Assembly (NCBI GenBank): GCA_002715485.1
Contig: PAZL01000005.1
Location: 1 to 36,419 of the forward strand
Length of the DNA: 36,419 nt
Source: Aequorivita sp.
GTDB lineage: Bacteria > Bacteroidota > Bacteroidia > Flavobacteriales > Flavobacteriaceae
Reading direction: 5' to 3'
In this document: piece by piece, positions 1 to 9,352 of the stretch
Layout: each line of letters opens with the position of its first letter
Numbering within the stretch: the first letter of the stretch is position 1
Position numbers and translations under genes: made by a program
Notes under the pieces: model-generated
Databases searched by the model: none
Seen by the model: the letters and a program-made list of their open reading frames with translations, nothing else
Told to the model about the DNA's origin: nothing

Positions 1-501
1 CAGTCATCGGGCTGCCAAGTACCATAAAATATTTAGGCTCCAGAAAGGGGGTGATTTTGCGTACCATGATGCTACCATTGTTAGTAACCGTAGCGGCATC
101 ATCAACTTGAACCAAACTACCCTCATGTTCAATAAATAAAGTACCATTGACTACAATGTTTCCATTAACCTTAACATAATTTCCGGAATTTACGGTAAGT
201 GTTTTTCCAGACTCAACCACAAGACTGCAAGCCTCTATATTTCCACTAATAGATGTATTGTAATCATCCTTTATAACCACTGCAGAAGAATTATTTGGCA
301 CACCATTGCTCCAAGTTCCAGATATATATTCCGTAGTTTGACTACAACTATCAAATTTTCCTGTAAACATACCCCGGCCATAGGTTGCGGCCAGAATAGT
401 TCCATCAATTTCTTTATAATCAAATGACATAACTTTTACATCACTCATTCCATTTTGTGATTGAGTCCAATTTGGACTTGTGGAGGTCCAATTTTCTGTT
501 T
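1..501 (-). pseudogene. Out-of-frame 3' part of the secreted beta-propeller gene (continues past the left edge)
   Basis: On the minus strand, the frame one step away from the upstream gene stays open from about position 499 to the window edge. It reads directly on from that gene's product. It gives TENWTSTSPNWTQSQNGMSD, then a stretch containing ATYGRGMF, which is typical of the last blade of BNR/sortilin-like propellers. After that comes a linker with one cysteine and an all-beta stretch ending FMVLGSPMT, a pattern I associate with the region before T9SS sorting domains in Flavobacteriia. Adding one A to the AAA run at 499-501 would fuse both frames into W-K-T-E-N-W. No start codon or promoter suggests an independent gene here. 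I infer that this is the second part of a single gene, split by a real mutation or by a base-calling error. The C-terminal sorting domain itself lies outside the window. Confidence 0.8.
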
Positions 502-2829
502 CCAAACCCCTAATGCTGTACCTATAATCACGTGATCTACATTTGAAGGGTTTTGGAGAATACACTTAACGGGAATGTCCGGCAAGTCACCTTCCTTGCT
601 AACCCAACTGCTTCCTCCATTGCTGGTATACCAAATACTATTTACTCCGTAATTATGAAAAGTGACCATTATATCATTTTCTGTAGCTCCATAACGGATA
701 TCAGAAACTGCTCCTACAACACTAGGCATTGATATGTTTGTCCAAGAAGGTGTAGCATTTACGTTGTCAAGCCTGATAATTTTTCCTAAAGCCGTACCTA
801 TCAAAAATCTATTTGAAACATTTGGTGAGGCTACAAAAAATGTGGGTATGGTATTTAACATACTATTTGTTAAAGTACTTTTTGCAATACTTGGGCCCGA
901 AGGATTTATTGTCCAGCGATAAATTTGATAGTTTGAACCGTTGGTTGCGTTTGAAAGCATAATATTTGTTTCGCTATCAAGACCACACTGGTTCACAAAA
1001 TCACCTGTATTATCACTACCAGGGAAATTGCCTAAATAGTTTCCACCTATCGTAATATATCTATAATTGTTATAAACATAGGAAGAAACCATATATTGAT
1101 CGTCCTTATCAATAAATGCCCAACAGCCATCGCCACCAGTGACCTCATTTGATGAATTGATTCCAGATGCTGCATTCAATATTAATTGGGATCCATTATC
1201 CTGTGCTCCAGCCAATAAAATTTCCGAGGAAAAATTTTGGTTAATTGCACCTTTATAAAATTGTGTGACATTATAACCGCTATTCCGTGAATAAGTATTT
1301 GTACCTCCATTATTAGTATAAAAAACACCGCCATCGTTTCCAAATATAATTCTGTTAGGCATACCAGGAGCAAAGGCAATACCGTGCTGGTCTGCATGAA
1401 CTTCTTGATATCCGAAACCTCCATACCAATGTGTAAATTGGACCCAGCTATTTCCAGAATTTGTAGATTTAAATAGGTCAATACCACCAACATATAGTGT
1501 GTTATCATTACTGGGATCAACACCTATCATTAAATCATAAAAGCTTTGGCCTCTTGTAAAGTCTAATGCAGAAATTCCTGTATCAGCATCATTCGGTTGT
1601 GCAATTGATGTAGGTGCAGTTGCAAAACCATTTGTAGTCCTAAAAATTTTAACTGGATTAGAGGAAGAAGTTCTGTCTTGAGCCAAAACATAAATTTTAC
1701 CAGCGGTTTGCTTGGAGCACGCCAATTCTACACGCCCGTTCGTATTCAAATTTCTTACGTTTGTCCAATTATTTCCATCGTTACGAAAAACATAACCACC
1801 ACCATAACCATAAGCATTGCTTCGTGTGCCCATCCAAAGAGAGCCGTCTGCTGCAATATCAAAATCATTTGGTGAAAAATAGGTGCCACTGGTTGTTTGA
1901 AATGTACTACCAGTAAGTTTCGTGAAATTTGAGCCATCTGTACTCTTGTATAGCCCTATTGTGTTTAATCCTAGCCAAGTCCAGCCATCACTACCTGCTA
2001 TCACTTCTTCTCTATATATAGTAGAACCAGTGCCAAAATATACTTCTGTTTGATTTGTAACAGGGTTATTCCAAGCGATTATATCTTGAACAAAAGCAAT
2101 TTTGTCTGCCAAGGCAGTTCCTCCCGTATAAAGCTCGAACCAATTTTCACCACCGTCAATAGACTTATAAACACCATTACCCACTACATCACCAGCAGTA
2201 TACACTTCTCCTGTGCCCAAATACATGATTTGGGTATTATTTGGATCAAAGGTTATGGACATTACCGAGAGATTTCCAGGCACACCATTTACCCTTTGCC
2301 AAACCGATGCACTATTAGTAATATCATTATTTATCCAAAGACCACCGCTTACACCTCCTGCAAAAACTTTTGTTGTACTACCTGGAGCAAAAATTAAGGA
2401 ATGCGTTCTTCCACCAACATTATTTGGACCTCGCTCTTCCCAAACGTTCGTCAAATCTCCCGGAGCCTTCATAGCTGTATTTGTCTTTAATTCCTGTTGA
2501 AGTGCATATAATCGCTCAGGTGCAGGGCGAAGTAAATTGGGGTCACTAGTATATAAATATTCTTGTTCAAAAAATTTATTGGGAGGCAACCCTTGGGCTT
2601 TACGCTCTTCTTTTGACATATGCATAGACTTCCTGAAAGGATGGTTAATCAAAAACTGAGAGTACCTTTGGGAAATATCGGACTTTTCTATTGAAGAAAC
2701 GGAGCCATCTGGTTTAAAAAATATAGTATCTGAAAATAAAAAAAAGCTTACAATTACCACAAAAAACAAAGTGGCTATATAGAAAGAAGGCTTTAATTTT
2801 ATAAAGGAAGGCAACTTTAAAAGTTTCAT
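445..2829 (-). CDS. Secreted BNR/sortilin-type beta-propeller protein, probable T9SS cargo (frameshifted)
   Basis: The 794-residue product has a positively charged N-terminus and a hydrophobic segment at about residues 15-33, which suits a signal peptide or signal anchor. A short charged region follows, with MSKEERKAQGLPP and a segment rich in Pro, Arg and Glu. From about residue 130 to the end it carries many propeller-like repeats of the type 'YKSIDGGENW', 'YKSTDGSNF', 'FKSTNSGNSW' and 'WYTSNGGSSW', which are Asp-box (BNR) or sortilin/VPS10-like blades. The opening motif RGPNNVGGRTHSL is common in secreted Bacteroidota proteins of this kind. No catalytic residues of a known sialidase can be assigned, so the enzymatic role is unknown; carbohydrate or protein binding at the cell surface is plausible. 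The last 15 or so codons before the stop at 445 are out of frame: the true product should continue through 1-499. It lies alone downstream of the nqr terminator. Confidence 0.8.
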   Translation of the reverse strand: MKLLKLPSFIKLKPSFYIATLFFVVIVSFFLFSDTIFFKPDGSVSSIEKSDISQRYSQFLINHPFRKSMHMSKEERKAQGLPPNKFFEQEYLYTSDPNLLRPAPERLYALQQELKTNTAMKAPGDLTNVWEERGPNNVGGRTHSLIFAPGSTTKVFAGGVSGGLWINNDITNSASVWQRVNGVPGNLSVMSITFDPNNTQIMYLGTGEVYTAGDVVGNGVYKSIDGGENWFELYTGGTALADKIAFVQDIIAWNNPVTNQTEVYFGTGSTIYREEVIAGSDGWTWLGLNTIGLYKSTDGSNFTKLTGSTFQTTSGTYFSPNDFDIAADGSLWMGTRSNAYGYGGGYVFRNDGNNWTNVRNLNTNGRVELACSKQTAGKIYVLAQDRTSSSNPVKIFRTTNGFATAPTSIAQPNDADTGISALDFTRGQSFYDLMIGVDPSNDNTLYVGGIDLFKSTNSGNSWVQFTHWYGGFGYQEVHADQHGIAFAPGMPNRIIFGNDGGVFYTNNGGTNTYSRNSGYNVTQFYKGAINQNFSSEILLAGAQDNGSQLILNAASGINSSNEVTGGDGCWAFIDKDDQYMVSSYVYNNYRYITIGGNYLGNFPGSDNTGDFVNQCGLDSETNIMLSNATNGSNYQIYRWTINPSGPSIAKSTLTNSMLNTIPTFFVASPNVSNRFLIGTALGKIIRLDNVNATPSWTNISMPSVVGAVSDIRYGATENDIMVTFHNYGVNSIWYTSNGGSSWVSKEGDLPDIPVKCILQNPSNVDHVIIGTALGVWKQKIGPPQVQIGLNHKME

Positions 2830-2934
2830 AATAAATAATTTATAAAATGCTAAAATACCCTATAATAAAATAATCAGAAAATTAAAATCATTAAAAATTT
2901 TAAAAATTTTAACTATTTTGTGATTAGCAACTAT

Positions 2935-2970
2935 AAAAAAAGCCGCTTCATCGAAAAAATGAAGCGGCTT
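2935..2970 (-). terminator. Rho-independent terminator of the nqr operon
   Basis: Read on the minus strand, a perfect 11-bp stem (AAGCCGCTTCA / TGAAGCGGCTT) with a 9-nt loop is followed directly by a run of T residues. It begins about 20 nt after the nqrF stop codon. Its position and orientation indicate that it ends the nqr transcript and separates it from the secreted-protein gene downstream. Confidence 0.9.
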
Positions 2971-2991
2971 GTCCTTTAAATTAAAAAAATA

Positions 2992-4302
2992 TTATCCTCC
3001 GAAATCGTCAAAACGGATATTTTCATCAGGAATTCCAAAGTCCTCACCCATTTTTTGCACAGCTTGGTTCATCAATGGTGGGCCGCAGAAATAAAGCTCT
3101 ATATCTTCTGGGGATTCGTGGTGACTTAGATAGTTATCTATAACCACTTGGTGAATAAAGCCCACAAAGCCGTCGCCAGACTCATCGTGTATATCTTTTT
3201 TCACTTTCCAGTTATCCTCCTCCATCGGCTCAGAGAGCGCAAGGTAGAATTTGAAATTCGGGAATTCATTCTCCAATTGTTTAAAGTGGTCTAAATAGAA
3301 TAATTCTCTTTTAGAGCGACCTCCGTACCAATAAGTTACTTTTCTACCCGTTTTAAGAGTTTTGAAAAGATGGTATAGATGCGAACGCATAGGTGCCATT
3401 CCTGCACCACCACCTACATAAAGCATTTCTGCGTCTGAAGGATTGATAAAGAACTCGCCATAAGGACCAGAAATTACAACCTTATCTCCTTTCTTACAGT
3501 TAAAAATATAAGAAGAAGCTATACCTGGATTCACTTGCATCCATTGGTTTTTTGCGCGATCCCATGGTGGAGTGGCAATACGAACGTTCAACATAATCTC
3601 ACGTCCTTCAGCTGGATAAGAGGCCATGGAATAAGCTCTCTCTACAGTTTCGGTATTTTTCATCACCAAAGGCCATAGTCCAAATTTATCCCATTCAGCT
3701 TGAAACTTATCTGGCGTATCATGCTCTTCGGGATGTGCGGTAATATCAATATCAGAATATTTTACTTCGCAAGGCGGAATTTCAATTTGTATATAACCTC
3801 CTGCTTTGTAATTCATATCTTCTGGGATTTCAACCACAAATTCTTTAATAAAAGAAGCAACATTATAGTTACGGACCACAGTAGCATCCCATTTCTTAAT
3901 ACCGAAAACTTCTTCGGGAATGTGGATGTTCATGTCCTGCTTTACTTTTACTTGACAAGAAAGACGGGCACCTTCCTTTAACTCTTTGCGAGTAAAGTGT
4001 GGAGTCTCTGTAGGTAAGGCTTCACCTCCACCCGAAAGAACGTGACACTCACATTGAATACAAGTTCCACCTCCACCACATGCGGAGGGAAGGAATATTT
4101 TTTGATTCCCGAGTGTAGATAAAAGTGTACCGCCACTTTCCACTTCTATAACTTTCTCATCATTAATAGTAATCTTTACGGGGCCAGATGGCGAAAGTTT
4201 CTGTTTCGTAAAAAGTAATAATGATACCAATAGTAAAGTCAATACCAAAAAGGCAATGACCGTTACTACTATAACTCCAAGTGTACTTACTGCTAAAAAC
4301 AT
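2992..4302 (-). CDS. nqrF: Na+-translocating NADH:quinone reductase subunit F
   Basis: NqrF is the NADH-oxidising entry subunit of the Na+-pumping NADH:quinone reductase in the cytoplasmic membrane. It passes electrons from NADH through FAD and a [2Fe-2S] centre to the rest of the complex. The 436-residue product shows one N-terminal membrane helix (about residues 5-31). A ferredoxin domain follows, with ligands C75, C81, C84 and C116 in the NqrF spacing C-x5-C-x2-C. The FAD-binding motif RAYSMAS is at 222-228, and an NADH-binding ferredoxin-reductase domain has [12 protein letters not shown] at 297-308 and a cysteine in YFCGPP near 406. The C-terminus ending in FDDFGG is also typical. It is the last gene of the operon, with 1 nt between it and nqrE, and a terminator follows. 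Confidence 0.97.
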   Translation of the reverse strand: MFLAVSTLGVIVVTVIAFLVLTLLLVSLLLFTKQKLSPSGPVKITINDEKVIEVESGGTLLSTLGNQKIFLPSACGGGGTCIQCECHVLSGGGEALPTETPHFTRKELKEGARLSCQVKVKQDMNIHIPEEVFGIKKWDATVVRNYNVASFIKEFVVEIPEDMNYKAGGYIQIEIPPCEVKYSDIDITAHPEEHDTPDKFQAEWDKFGLWPLVMKNTETVERAYSMASYPAEGREIMLNVRIATPPWDRAKNQWMQVNPGIASSYIFNCKKGDKVVISGPYGEFFINPSDAEMLYVGGGAGMAPMRSHLYHLFKTLKTGRKVTYWYGGRSKRELFYLDHFKQLENEFPNFKFYLALSEPMEEDNWKVKKDIHDESGDGFVGFIHQVVIDNYLSHHESPEDIELYFCGPPLMNQAVQKMGEDFGIPDENIRFDDFGG

Positions 4303-4303
4303 A

Positions 4304-5044
4304 TTATTGCTTCGTTATAGTTGAAACTTCAACTGTTTGTGAGGTTTCTATATTTTCATTTTCGATTTGTTTGGTCTGCATTCCTACATTTTCTGGATTG
4401 CCGTCCAAAGAAGGGGTAGATTCATCGCCTCCCGTCAACATTCCGCCAAAGCTCATAAACCCAATAGCCATTAATCCTGTAATGATGAAGGTAATGCCTA
4501 GACCACGTAAAGGCGCTGGGACATTTGAGTAACGTATTTTTTCACGAATCGCTGCAATGGCAAGAATAGCTAAAAACCAACCAATTCCTGAACTGATACC
4601 ATAATTTAGTGCTAAGCCCAATGTTGCAATATCTCTAGACTGCATAAAAAGAGATCCCCCCAAAATAGCACAGTTAACCGCAATTAGCGGAAGAAATATA
4701 CCCAATGAATTATACAGTGAAGGTGAAAATTTTTCAACCACAATTTCTACTAATTGCACCATTGTTGCAATGGTAGCGATAAAAAGTATAAATGAAAGGA
4801 AGCTCAAATCATAGGATGCATATTCCTCACCCAACCATACCAAGGCACCATCTTTGAGCAAGTATTGATCTAACAACCAGTTAATAGGTACAGTAACCGC
4901 TAGGACGAAGATAACTGCAGCACCTAGACCAACTGCAGTTGAAACCTTTTTAGAAACAGCAAGGTAAGAACACATTCCAAGGAAGGTTGCAAATACCATG
5001 TTGTCTATAAAGATTGATTTAAAAAATAACTCTACATGTTCCAT
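4304..5044 (-). CDS. nqrE: Na+-translocating NADH:quinone reductase subunit E, with extended C-terminus
   Basis: NqrE is a small integral membrane subunit paired with NqrD. The two share an intramembrane iron centre held by four cysteines. I chose the ATG at 5044 because the protein then begins [16 protein letters not shown], matching the family N-terminus; an ATG 24 nt further upstream would add eight unrelated residues. The cysteines expected for the iron site are C25 ([14 protein letters not shown]) and C125 ([12 protein letters not shown]). About six membrane helices are visible. The family normally ends near residue 200, shortly after IGFMSFGG. Here about 42 more residues follow (205-246), polar and rich in Glu, Asn, Thr and Gln, with no recognisable domain. 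The stop codon is 1 nt from the nqrF start, so the two are probably translationally coupled. Confidence 0.95.
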   Translation of the reverse strand: MEHVELFFKSIFIDNMVFATFLGMCSYLAVSKKVSTAVGLGAAVIFVLAVTVPINWLLDQYLLKDGALVWLGEEYASYDLSFLSFILFIATIATMVQLVEIVVEKFSPSLYNSLGIFLPLIAVNCAILGGSLFMQSRDIATLGLALNYGISSGIGWFLAILAIAAIREKIRYSNVPAPLRGLGITFIITGLMAIGFMSFGGMLTGGDESTPSLDGNPENVGMQTKQIENENIETSQTVEVSTITKQ

Positions 5045-5068
5045 TTTATATATGTGTTCAGTAAGCAA

Positions 5069-5101
5069 TGCAGTTTTCAGTTAAGCACAACAAAAACTGC
5101 G
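5069..5101 (-). promoter_or_regulatory. Hairpin in the nqrD-nqrE gap
   Basis: The 71-nt space between nqrD and nqrE is the only sizeable gap in the operon. It holds a perfect 8-bp inverted repeat, GCAGTTTT / AAAACTGC, with a 15-nt loop. No T-run follows, so it does not look like a terminator. It could be a stability or processing hairpin that sets the relative levels of the two halves of the transcript. This is inference from sequence alone. Confidence 0.4.
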
Positions 5102-5115
5102 AATTGCAACTATTT

Positions 5116-5760
5116 TTATTCCTCTATTAAATCTTTATTCTTAGCCCGCTGTACCCAAATAATCAAACCAACGATAATTAACGCCATCGGAGACAATAAC
5201 ATAAAGCCATTATTCTCATAGCCAATGGCATATAAACCAGTTTTTTGAATTGGATCACCCAATACCTGAAAACCCAATAATGTTCCTGAACCTAAAAGCT
5301 CACGGAAAAAACCAACGATTATAAGTATGAGTCCATAACCAGCTGCGTTTCCTATTCCGTCCAAGAATGAACGCCAAGGGCCATTACCTAAAGCGAATGC
5401 TTCAAAACGCCCCATAATGATACAGTTTGTAATAATCAAACCGATAAAAACAGATAACTCCTTACTCAAGGAATAAGCAAATGCTTTTAATATTTGGTCT
5501 ACTATAATTACCAAAGCTGCAACCACTACCAATTGAACGATAATCCGAATTTTGGATGGGATGATATTTCGCATAAGCGAAATAACTACGTTACCGATTC
5601 CTAAAACGGCCATAACCGAGATGGCCATAACGATAGATGCCTTTAATTGAGCTGTAATAGCTAAAGCTGAACAAATCCCCAAAACCTGAATGGTAATTGG
5701 GTTGTTATCCGCTAATGGGTCTAGTATTAATTTACTGTCCTTTTTTGATAGCAATCCCAT
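5116..5760 (-). CDS. nqrD: Na+-translocating NADH:quinone reductase subunit D
   Basis: NqrD is a membrane subunit of the Na+-pumping NADH:quinone reductase, homologous to NqrE and inserted with opposite topology. The 214-residue length is normal for the family. Visible signatures are [20 protein letters not shown] near the N-terminus and [14 protein letters not shown] in the middle. C30 and C113 are the expected ligands of the intramembrane iron centre shared with NqrE. About six hydrophobic segments are present. The gene starts 3 nt after nqrC on the minus strand, consistent with tight cotranscription. The final residues ([13 protein letters not shown]) are charged and likely cytoplasmic. 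Confidence 0.96.
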   Translation of the reverse strand: MGLLSKKDSKLILDPLADNNPITIQVLGICSALAITAQLKASIVMAISVMAVLGIGNVVISLMRNIIPSKIRIIVQLVVVAALVIIVDQILKAFAYSLSKELSVFIGLIITNCIIMGRFEAFALGNGPWRSFLDGIGNAAGYGLILIIVGFFRELLGSGTLLGFQVLGDPIQKTGLYAIGYENNGFMLLSPMALIIVGLIIWVQRAKNKDLIEE

Positions 5761-5763
5761 AAT

Positions 5764-6513
5764 TTAATTATTTAATGATTTTAAGTATGGCAAATACATT
5801 CTAACGTCTTTTTTGATCATTGCGGTAACTCCGTTGCCTGTAATGGTTGCACCTGCAATGGCATCAACTTTATTATCCATTTTGTTTTCGTTAATGGGAT
5901 CATTGTTACCTTTTGCAACAGTTATACCCTTAAAAACATCGTTGTCAAGAATAGCTTCACCTTTAAAGTCGTCCATAAAGTAACGCTGTTTAATTTCGGC
6001 ACCCAAACCTGGGGTTTCACCCTTGTGGTCAAAAAACACTCCTTGCACAGTAAACGATTTATCCAACGCAACAAAGCCCCAAATTGCATCCCAGAGTCCT
6101 TTGCCACGCATTGGTATCACATAAATAGTTTCACCGTCCTTCTCTCCTATGAATAGTGGTAACCTTCTTTTATAGTTAGAGTCCTTAGCTTTGGTCTCTT
6201 CTTTTTTAAGATCAATTAAATAAGCCTCATCATTTTCGGTAACATCATCACCTTGAATCACCAATTGTTGCTTAATGTATTTATGAAAGGTTTCTTCCAC
6301 CTTATCTGTGGGCACAAATGTTACATCGCCCTCGCCTTCGTTATCGTTCACGCCCATGGCATAGAGAATATTCTGCATTTTCTCATAACGCTCATTAAGA
6401 GTAATCTTGCTTTTTAAACCTTGTGCAACACCAGCCAAAAGGGAGCCCACGACCACAACCATAACAATTGCAAAGATAATTGTATATGAATTTTTATCTG
6501 TATTCTTTGCCAT
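5764..6513 (-). CDS. nqrC: Na+-translocating NADH:quinone reductase subunit C (flavinylated)
   Basis: NqrC carries a covalently bound FMN on a domain outside the membrane and shuttles electrons within the Nqr complex. The 249-residue product begins with a single membrane anchor (about residues 10-32) followed by a soluble FMN-binding domain. The flavinylation motif is D217-A-I-A-G-A-T223, matching the consensus used by the flavin transferase ApbE, with Thr223 as the expected attachment site. The segments WGFVALD and ETPGLGAEI also match the family. It lies 2 nt after nqrB and 3 nt before nqrD. No apbE gene is present in this window, so the transferase must be encoded elsewhere. Confidence 0.97.
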   Translation of the reverse strand: MAKNTDKNSYTIIFAIVMVVVVGSLLAGVAQGLKSKITLNERYEKMQNILYAMGVNDNEGEGDVTFVPTDKVEETFHKYIKQQLVIQGDDVTENDEAYLIDLKKEETKAKDSNYKRRLPLFIGEKDGETIYVIPMRGKGLWDAIWGFVALDKSFTVQGVFFDHKGETPGLGAEIKQRYFMDDFKGEAILDNDVFKGITVAKGNNDPINENKMDNKVDAIAGATITGNGVTAMIKKDVRMYLPYLKSLNN

Positions 6514-6515
6514 GA

Positions 6516-7715
6516 TTACGCTGTTTTAACTTTTAAACGTTTCATTCTCTTTTTAATATTTCCTTGAATTACATAGTGATCAATTGTTGGTGCAAATACG
6601 TTCATCAAAAGTATTGAAAGCATAAAGCCTTCTGGATAGGCAGGATTGAATACACGTATCATAATTCCCATAAACCCAATAAAGAAGCCATAAATCCATT
6701 TCCCTTTATTGGTTTGCGAAGCCGTTACAGGGTCTGTAGCCATATAAACGATTGCGAAAGCAGCACTACCTATAATTAAGTGATGCCAGAAAGGCTCACT
6801 CATCAATCCATAAAAATTGCTGCTTTTCTCTATCCAGCCTGCATCTGCAACACCATTAAATATGAGCCCCATAACTATGGCTCCTAAAACAGCAGAAAGC
6901 ATAATTCTCCAACTACCCACTTTCGTAAATATCAAGAATAATGCACCTAAAATTATCAAAAACGTAGAGGTCTCACCTACAGACCCTGGAATAAAGCCCC
7001 AGAACATATCCCAAGTACTATATACTGGCTCAGTGTTTGCAGCAAGACTTCCCAATATTGTTTCTCCAGAAATAGCATCCGGTTGTCCCGCCATTTCTTT
7101 TGCACCATGAACCCAAACCTTATCCCCACTCATCCACGTTGGGTATGCAAAGAATAAGAAAGCACGAATTGTAAGCGCAGGGTTGAGGATATTCATTCCC
7201 GTTCCACCAAAAACTTCTTTACCTATAACAACACCAAAGATTACCGCAACGGCAAGCATCCAAAGTGGAATATCTATAGGAACAATAAGCGGCACAAGCA
7301 TTCCCGTTACCAAATAACCTTCCTCTACTTCGTGTTTTTTAATAATTGCAAAAATGAATTCCACTGCTAAACCTACCCCGTAAGAAACAATTACCAAAGG
7401 AAGTACCGTCCAGGCACCCAAAATAAAATTGTCCCAAGTGAAGAAATTAGCAAGTGGGTCAATACGCAAAGTATTGTCTATAGCTGCGTAATGCTGATAA
7501 CCTGCATTAAATATTCCAAATATTAAGCACGGCACAAGCGCCATGATAACGGTATTCATAGTACGCTTTAAATCATCTACAGCTCGCACGTGCGAGCCAG
7601 AGTGCGTAGTTTCATTTGGAGTATATAAAAAGGTATGCAGTGCATTAAACGCAGGCGCCATTTTTGTACCCTTGTACTTTTCCTTTAGCTTATGTAAATT
7701 CTGTTTCAATCCCAT
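6516..7715 (-). CDS. nqrB: Na+-translocating NADH:quinone reductase subunit B
   Basis: NqrB is the large membrane subunit that holds riboflavin and a covalently bound FMN and takes part in quinone reduction and sodium movement. The 399-residue product has about ten hydrophobic segments and the conserved stretch GKEVFGGTGMNILNPAL near residues 165-181. The expected flavinylation threonine is T219, in D213-A-I-S-G-E-T. The motif usually reads S-G-A-T, so Glu in place of Ala is a small departure. The C-terminal part has the conserved phrase FNPAYPEGFMLSIL and ends in a very basic tail. It sits 5 nt after nqrA and 2 nt before nqrC. Confidence 0.96.
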   Translation of the reverse strand: MGLKQNLHKLKEKYKGTKMAPAFNALHTFLYTPNETTHSGSHVRAVDDLKRTMNTVIMALVPCLIFGIFNAGYQHYAAIDNTLRIDPLANFFTWDNFILGAWTVLPLVIVSYGVGLAVEFIFAIIKKHEVEEGYLVTGMLVPLIVPIDIPLWMLAVAVIFGVVIGKEVFGGTGMNILNPALTIRAFLFFAYPTWMSGDKVWVHGAKEMAGQPDAISGETILGSLAANTEPVYSTWDMFWGFIPGSVGETSTFLIILGALFLIFTKVGSWRIMLSAVLGAIVMGLIFNGVADAGWIEKSSNFYGLMSEPFWHHLIIGSAAFAIVYMATDPVTASQTNKGKWIYGFFIGFMGIMIRVFNPAYPEGFMLSILLMNVFAPTIDHYVIQGNIKKRMKRLKVKTA

Positions 7716-7720
7716 AGCGG

Positions 7721-9073
7721 TTATCCTATTTCTTTATACATTAAATCAAGACCGTTCCTGATAATTTGCTGGTGTGGCTGCTTGCTCACACAAACAAATT
7801 CGGTAAGCGCAAAATCCTCAGGTGCCACTTCATACATTCCCAAAGCTTCCATTTCATCCAAGTCTTGAACCATACATGCCTTTAGCATTTGCAGAGGATA
7901 CATATCAAGCGGAAAGACCTCTTCGTAAACCCCAGTTACAACAAAAGCGCGATGCTCTCCATTGGTATTGGTATCAAGGTCATATTTTTTGTTTGGCATT
8001 AACCACGAAAAAGTTAAAGCTCTTGAAGTTGAAATTTTATTGAAAACGGGTTTGTTCCAGCCAAATAGTTCATAATCGTCTCCTTCCGGGATTACGGTTA
8101 CCGTAGTACTGTAATAGCCCAAGTGCCCTTTTTGGGAAATCTTTTTCCCTGTAAGTACATCGCCACTGATAACGCGAACGTTTTCGTCTTTCAAGCCAGA
8201 GTCGTATAAAAAGGTTGCTGCCTCAGAACCAATTCTTGTTTTATAATATTTAGGAGTTTTCACTTCAGAACCAGAAAGTGCGATGATGCGTTCTGCGTTG
8301 AATTTTCCCGTAAGCAATAATTCACCAATAATAACAAGATCCTGTGGCGCGATGGTCCAAACAATTTCGCCTTTGTTAACGGGTCCAAGTTTGTTTATTT
8401 GTGTACCCACATTTCCCGCAGGGTGCGGTCCGGAAACGTTATGAAGTGCAATATCCTTCAAACCTTTAAAAGGAGAATCACCGCTTTTACATACACCTAC
8501 GTGCACTTGCCCTGTAGTAAGTTTGCTTAGCGCGGTAACTGCTGCTTGTAATTCTTTTTCTTTTCCTTTTAATGAAAAATCGCAGTCATTTGCAAGTGGA
8601 GCGGTACTGTATGCAGAAACATAGATATCTCTTGGCTCTTGCTCAGTATCAGCAATCACCGCATAGGGACGCTGCATAATAAATGGCCAGCAACCAGCCT
8701 CCAGCAAACGGGTTTTGATAGCCTCGGCACTTGAAGAATCTGGGCTCAAAATACCAAAATCCCTAAAAGTATCCTGCTGATCTGCTTCAATGATTATTTC
8801 AGTAATAACACGTTTTGCACCGCGCTCTATTTTGGTGAGCGTTCCGCTAACGGGAGAAACGAACTTTACGACCTCATTGCTTTTTGAATAGAAAATAGTA
8901 TCACCAGCCTGAACTTTTCCACCTTCTTTAACCACCATTTTTGGTGTAATGAGATGAAAATCGGAAGGTCTTATTGCGAAAGTTCTTGATCGCGGGGCGC
9001 TGGAAAGTACTTTTTCGGCTTCGCCCTTTAAATTAATGGTAAGACCTTTTTTAATCTTAATGTCTTTGGACAT
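7721..9073 (-). CDS. nqrA: Na+-translocating NADH:quinone reductase subunit A
   Basis: NqrA is the soluble, cytoplasm-facing subunit of the Na+-pumping NADH:quinone reductase, implicated in ubiquinone/menaquinone binding. The 450-residue length and the opening KIKKGLTINLKGEAEK match the family. Further conserved segments are VKEGGKVQAGDTIFY, the lipoyl-like barrel region near the N-terminus, and HNVSGPHPAGNVGTQI in the middle. The C-terminal PLQMLKACMVQDLDEMEALG is also characteristic. It is the first gene of the operon. The ATG at 9073 leaves a leader of roughly 70 nt from the predicted promoter. Confidence 0.97.
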   Translation of the reverse strand: MSKDIKIKKGLTINLKGEAEKVLSSAPRSRTFAIRPSDFHLITPKMVVKEGGKVQAGDTIFYSKSNEVVKFVSPVSGTLTKIERGAKRVITEIIIEADQQDTFRDFGILSPDSSSAEAIKTRLLEAGCWPFIMQRPYAVIADTEQEPRDIYVSAYSTAPLANDCDFSLKGKEKELQAAVTALSKLTTGQVHVGVCKSGDSPFKGLKDIALHNVSGPHPAGNVGTQINKLGPVNKGEIVWTIAPQDLVIIGELLLTGKFNAERIIALSGSEVKTPKYYKTRIGSEAATFLYDSGLKDENVRVISGDVLTGKKISQKGHLGYYSTTVTVIPEGDDYELFGWNKPVFNKISTSRALTFSWLMPNKKYDLDTNTNGEHRAFVVTGVYEEVFPLDMYPLQMLKACMVQDLDEMEALGMYEVAPEDFALTEFVCVSKQPHQQIIRNGLDLMYKEIG

Positions 9074-9147
9074 AAATATGGATATTAATAATGCCTTTTT
9101 AATACCCTATTACCCCTCAAAACAAATGCACGGGGAATAAGGGCGTG

Positions 9148-9179
9148 CAAATTTATAAATTAAATATACCATTGCACAA
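9148..9179 (-). promoter_or_regulatory. Promoter of the nqrABCDEF operon
   Basis: On the minus strand a TTG (-33 element) is followed after 21 nt by TAAATTTG, an exact match to the Bacteroidota -7 consensus TAnnTTTG. The spacing falls in the usual 17-23 nt range. It lies about 75 nt upstream of the nqrA start. Just downstream, around the expected start of transcription, is a short inverted repeat GCACG...CGTGC at 9129-9149 that could bind a regulator, but this is weak. Confidence 0.7.
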
Positions 9180-9352
9180 TAAATGCATATAATTTTCTAT
9201 GTTAAAAAGTAGCAGATCGGTATTTTAAAATGTTTTTAAATTACGAATACACAATACGGAATTAATTCGGGAGCCTTTAACTTTAAATTCTTGATTATCT
9301 GTAATAGCGTCGGGCATAAAATTTGTTTATCTTAGCTTTTTAAATTCCTATT

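Noticed and set aside
1182-1523. A 113-codon open frame on the minus strand inside the secreted propeller gene
   Set aside because: It is an out-of-frame shadow of the propeller coding sequence, with no recognisable domain and no start signal.
9074-9352. Possible riboswitch or small RNA between nqrA and the plug gene
   Set aside because: Apart from the nqr promoter and one short inverted repeat, no conserved fold or terminator-like structure was seen.
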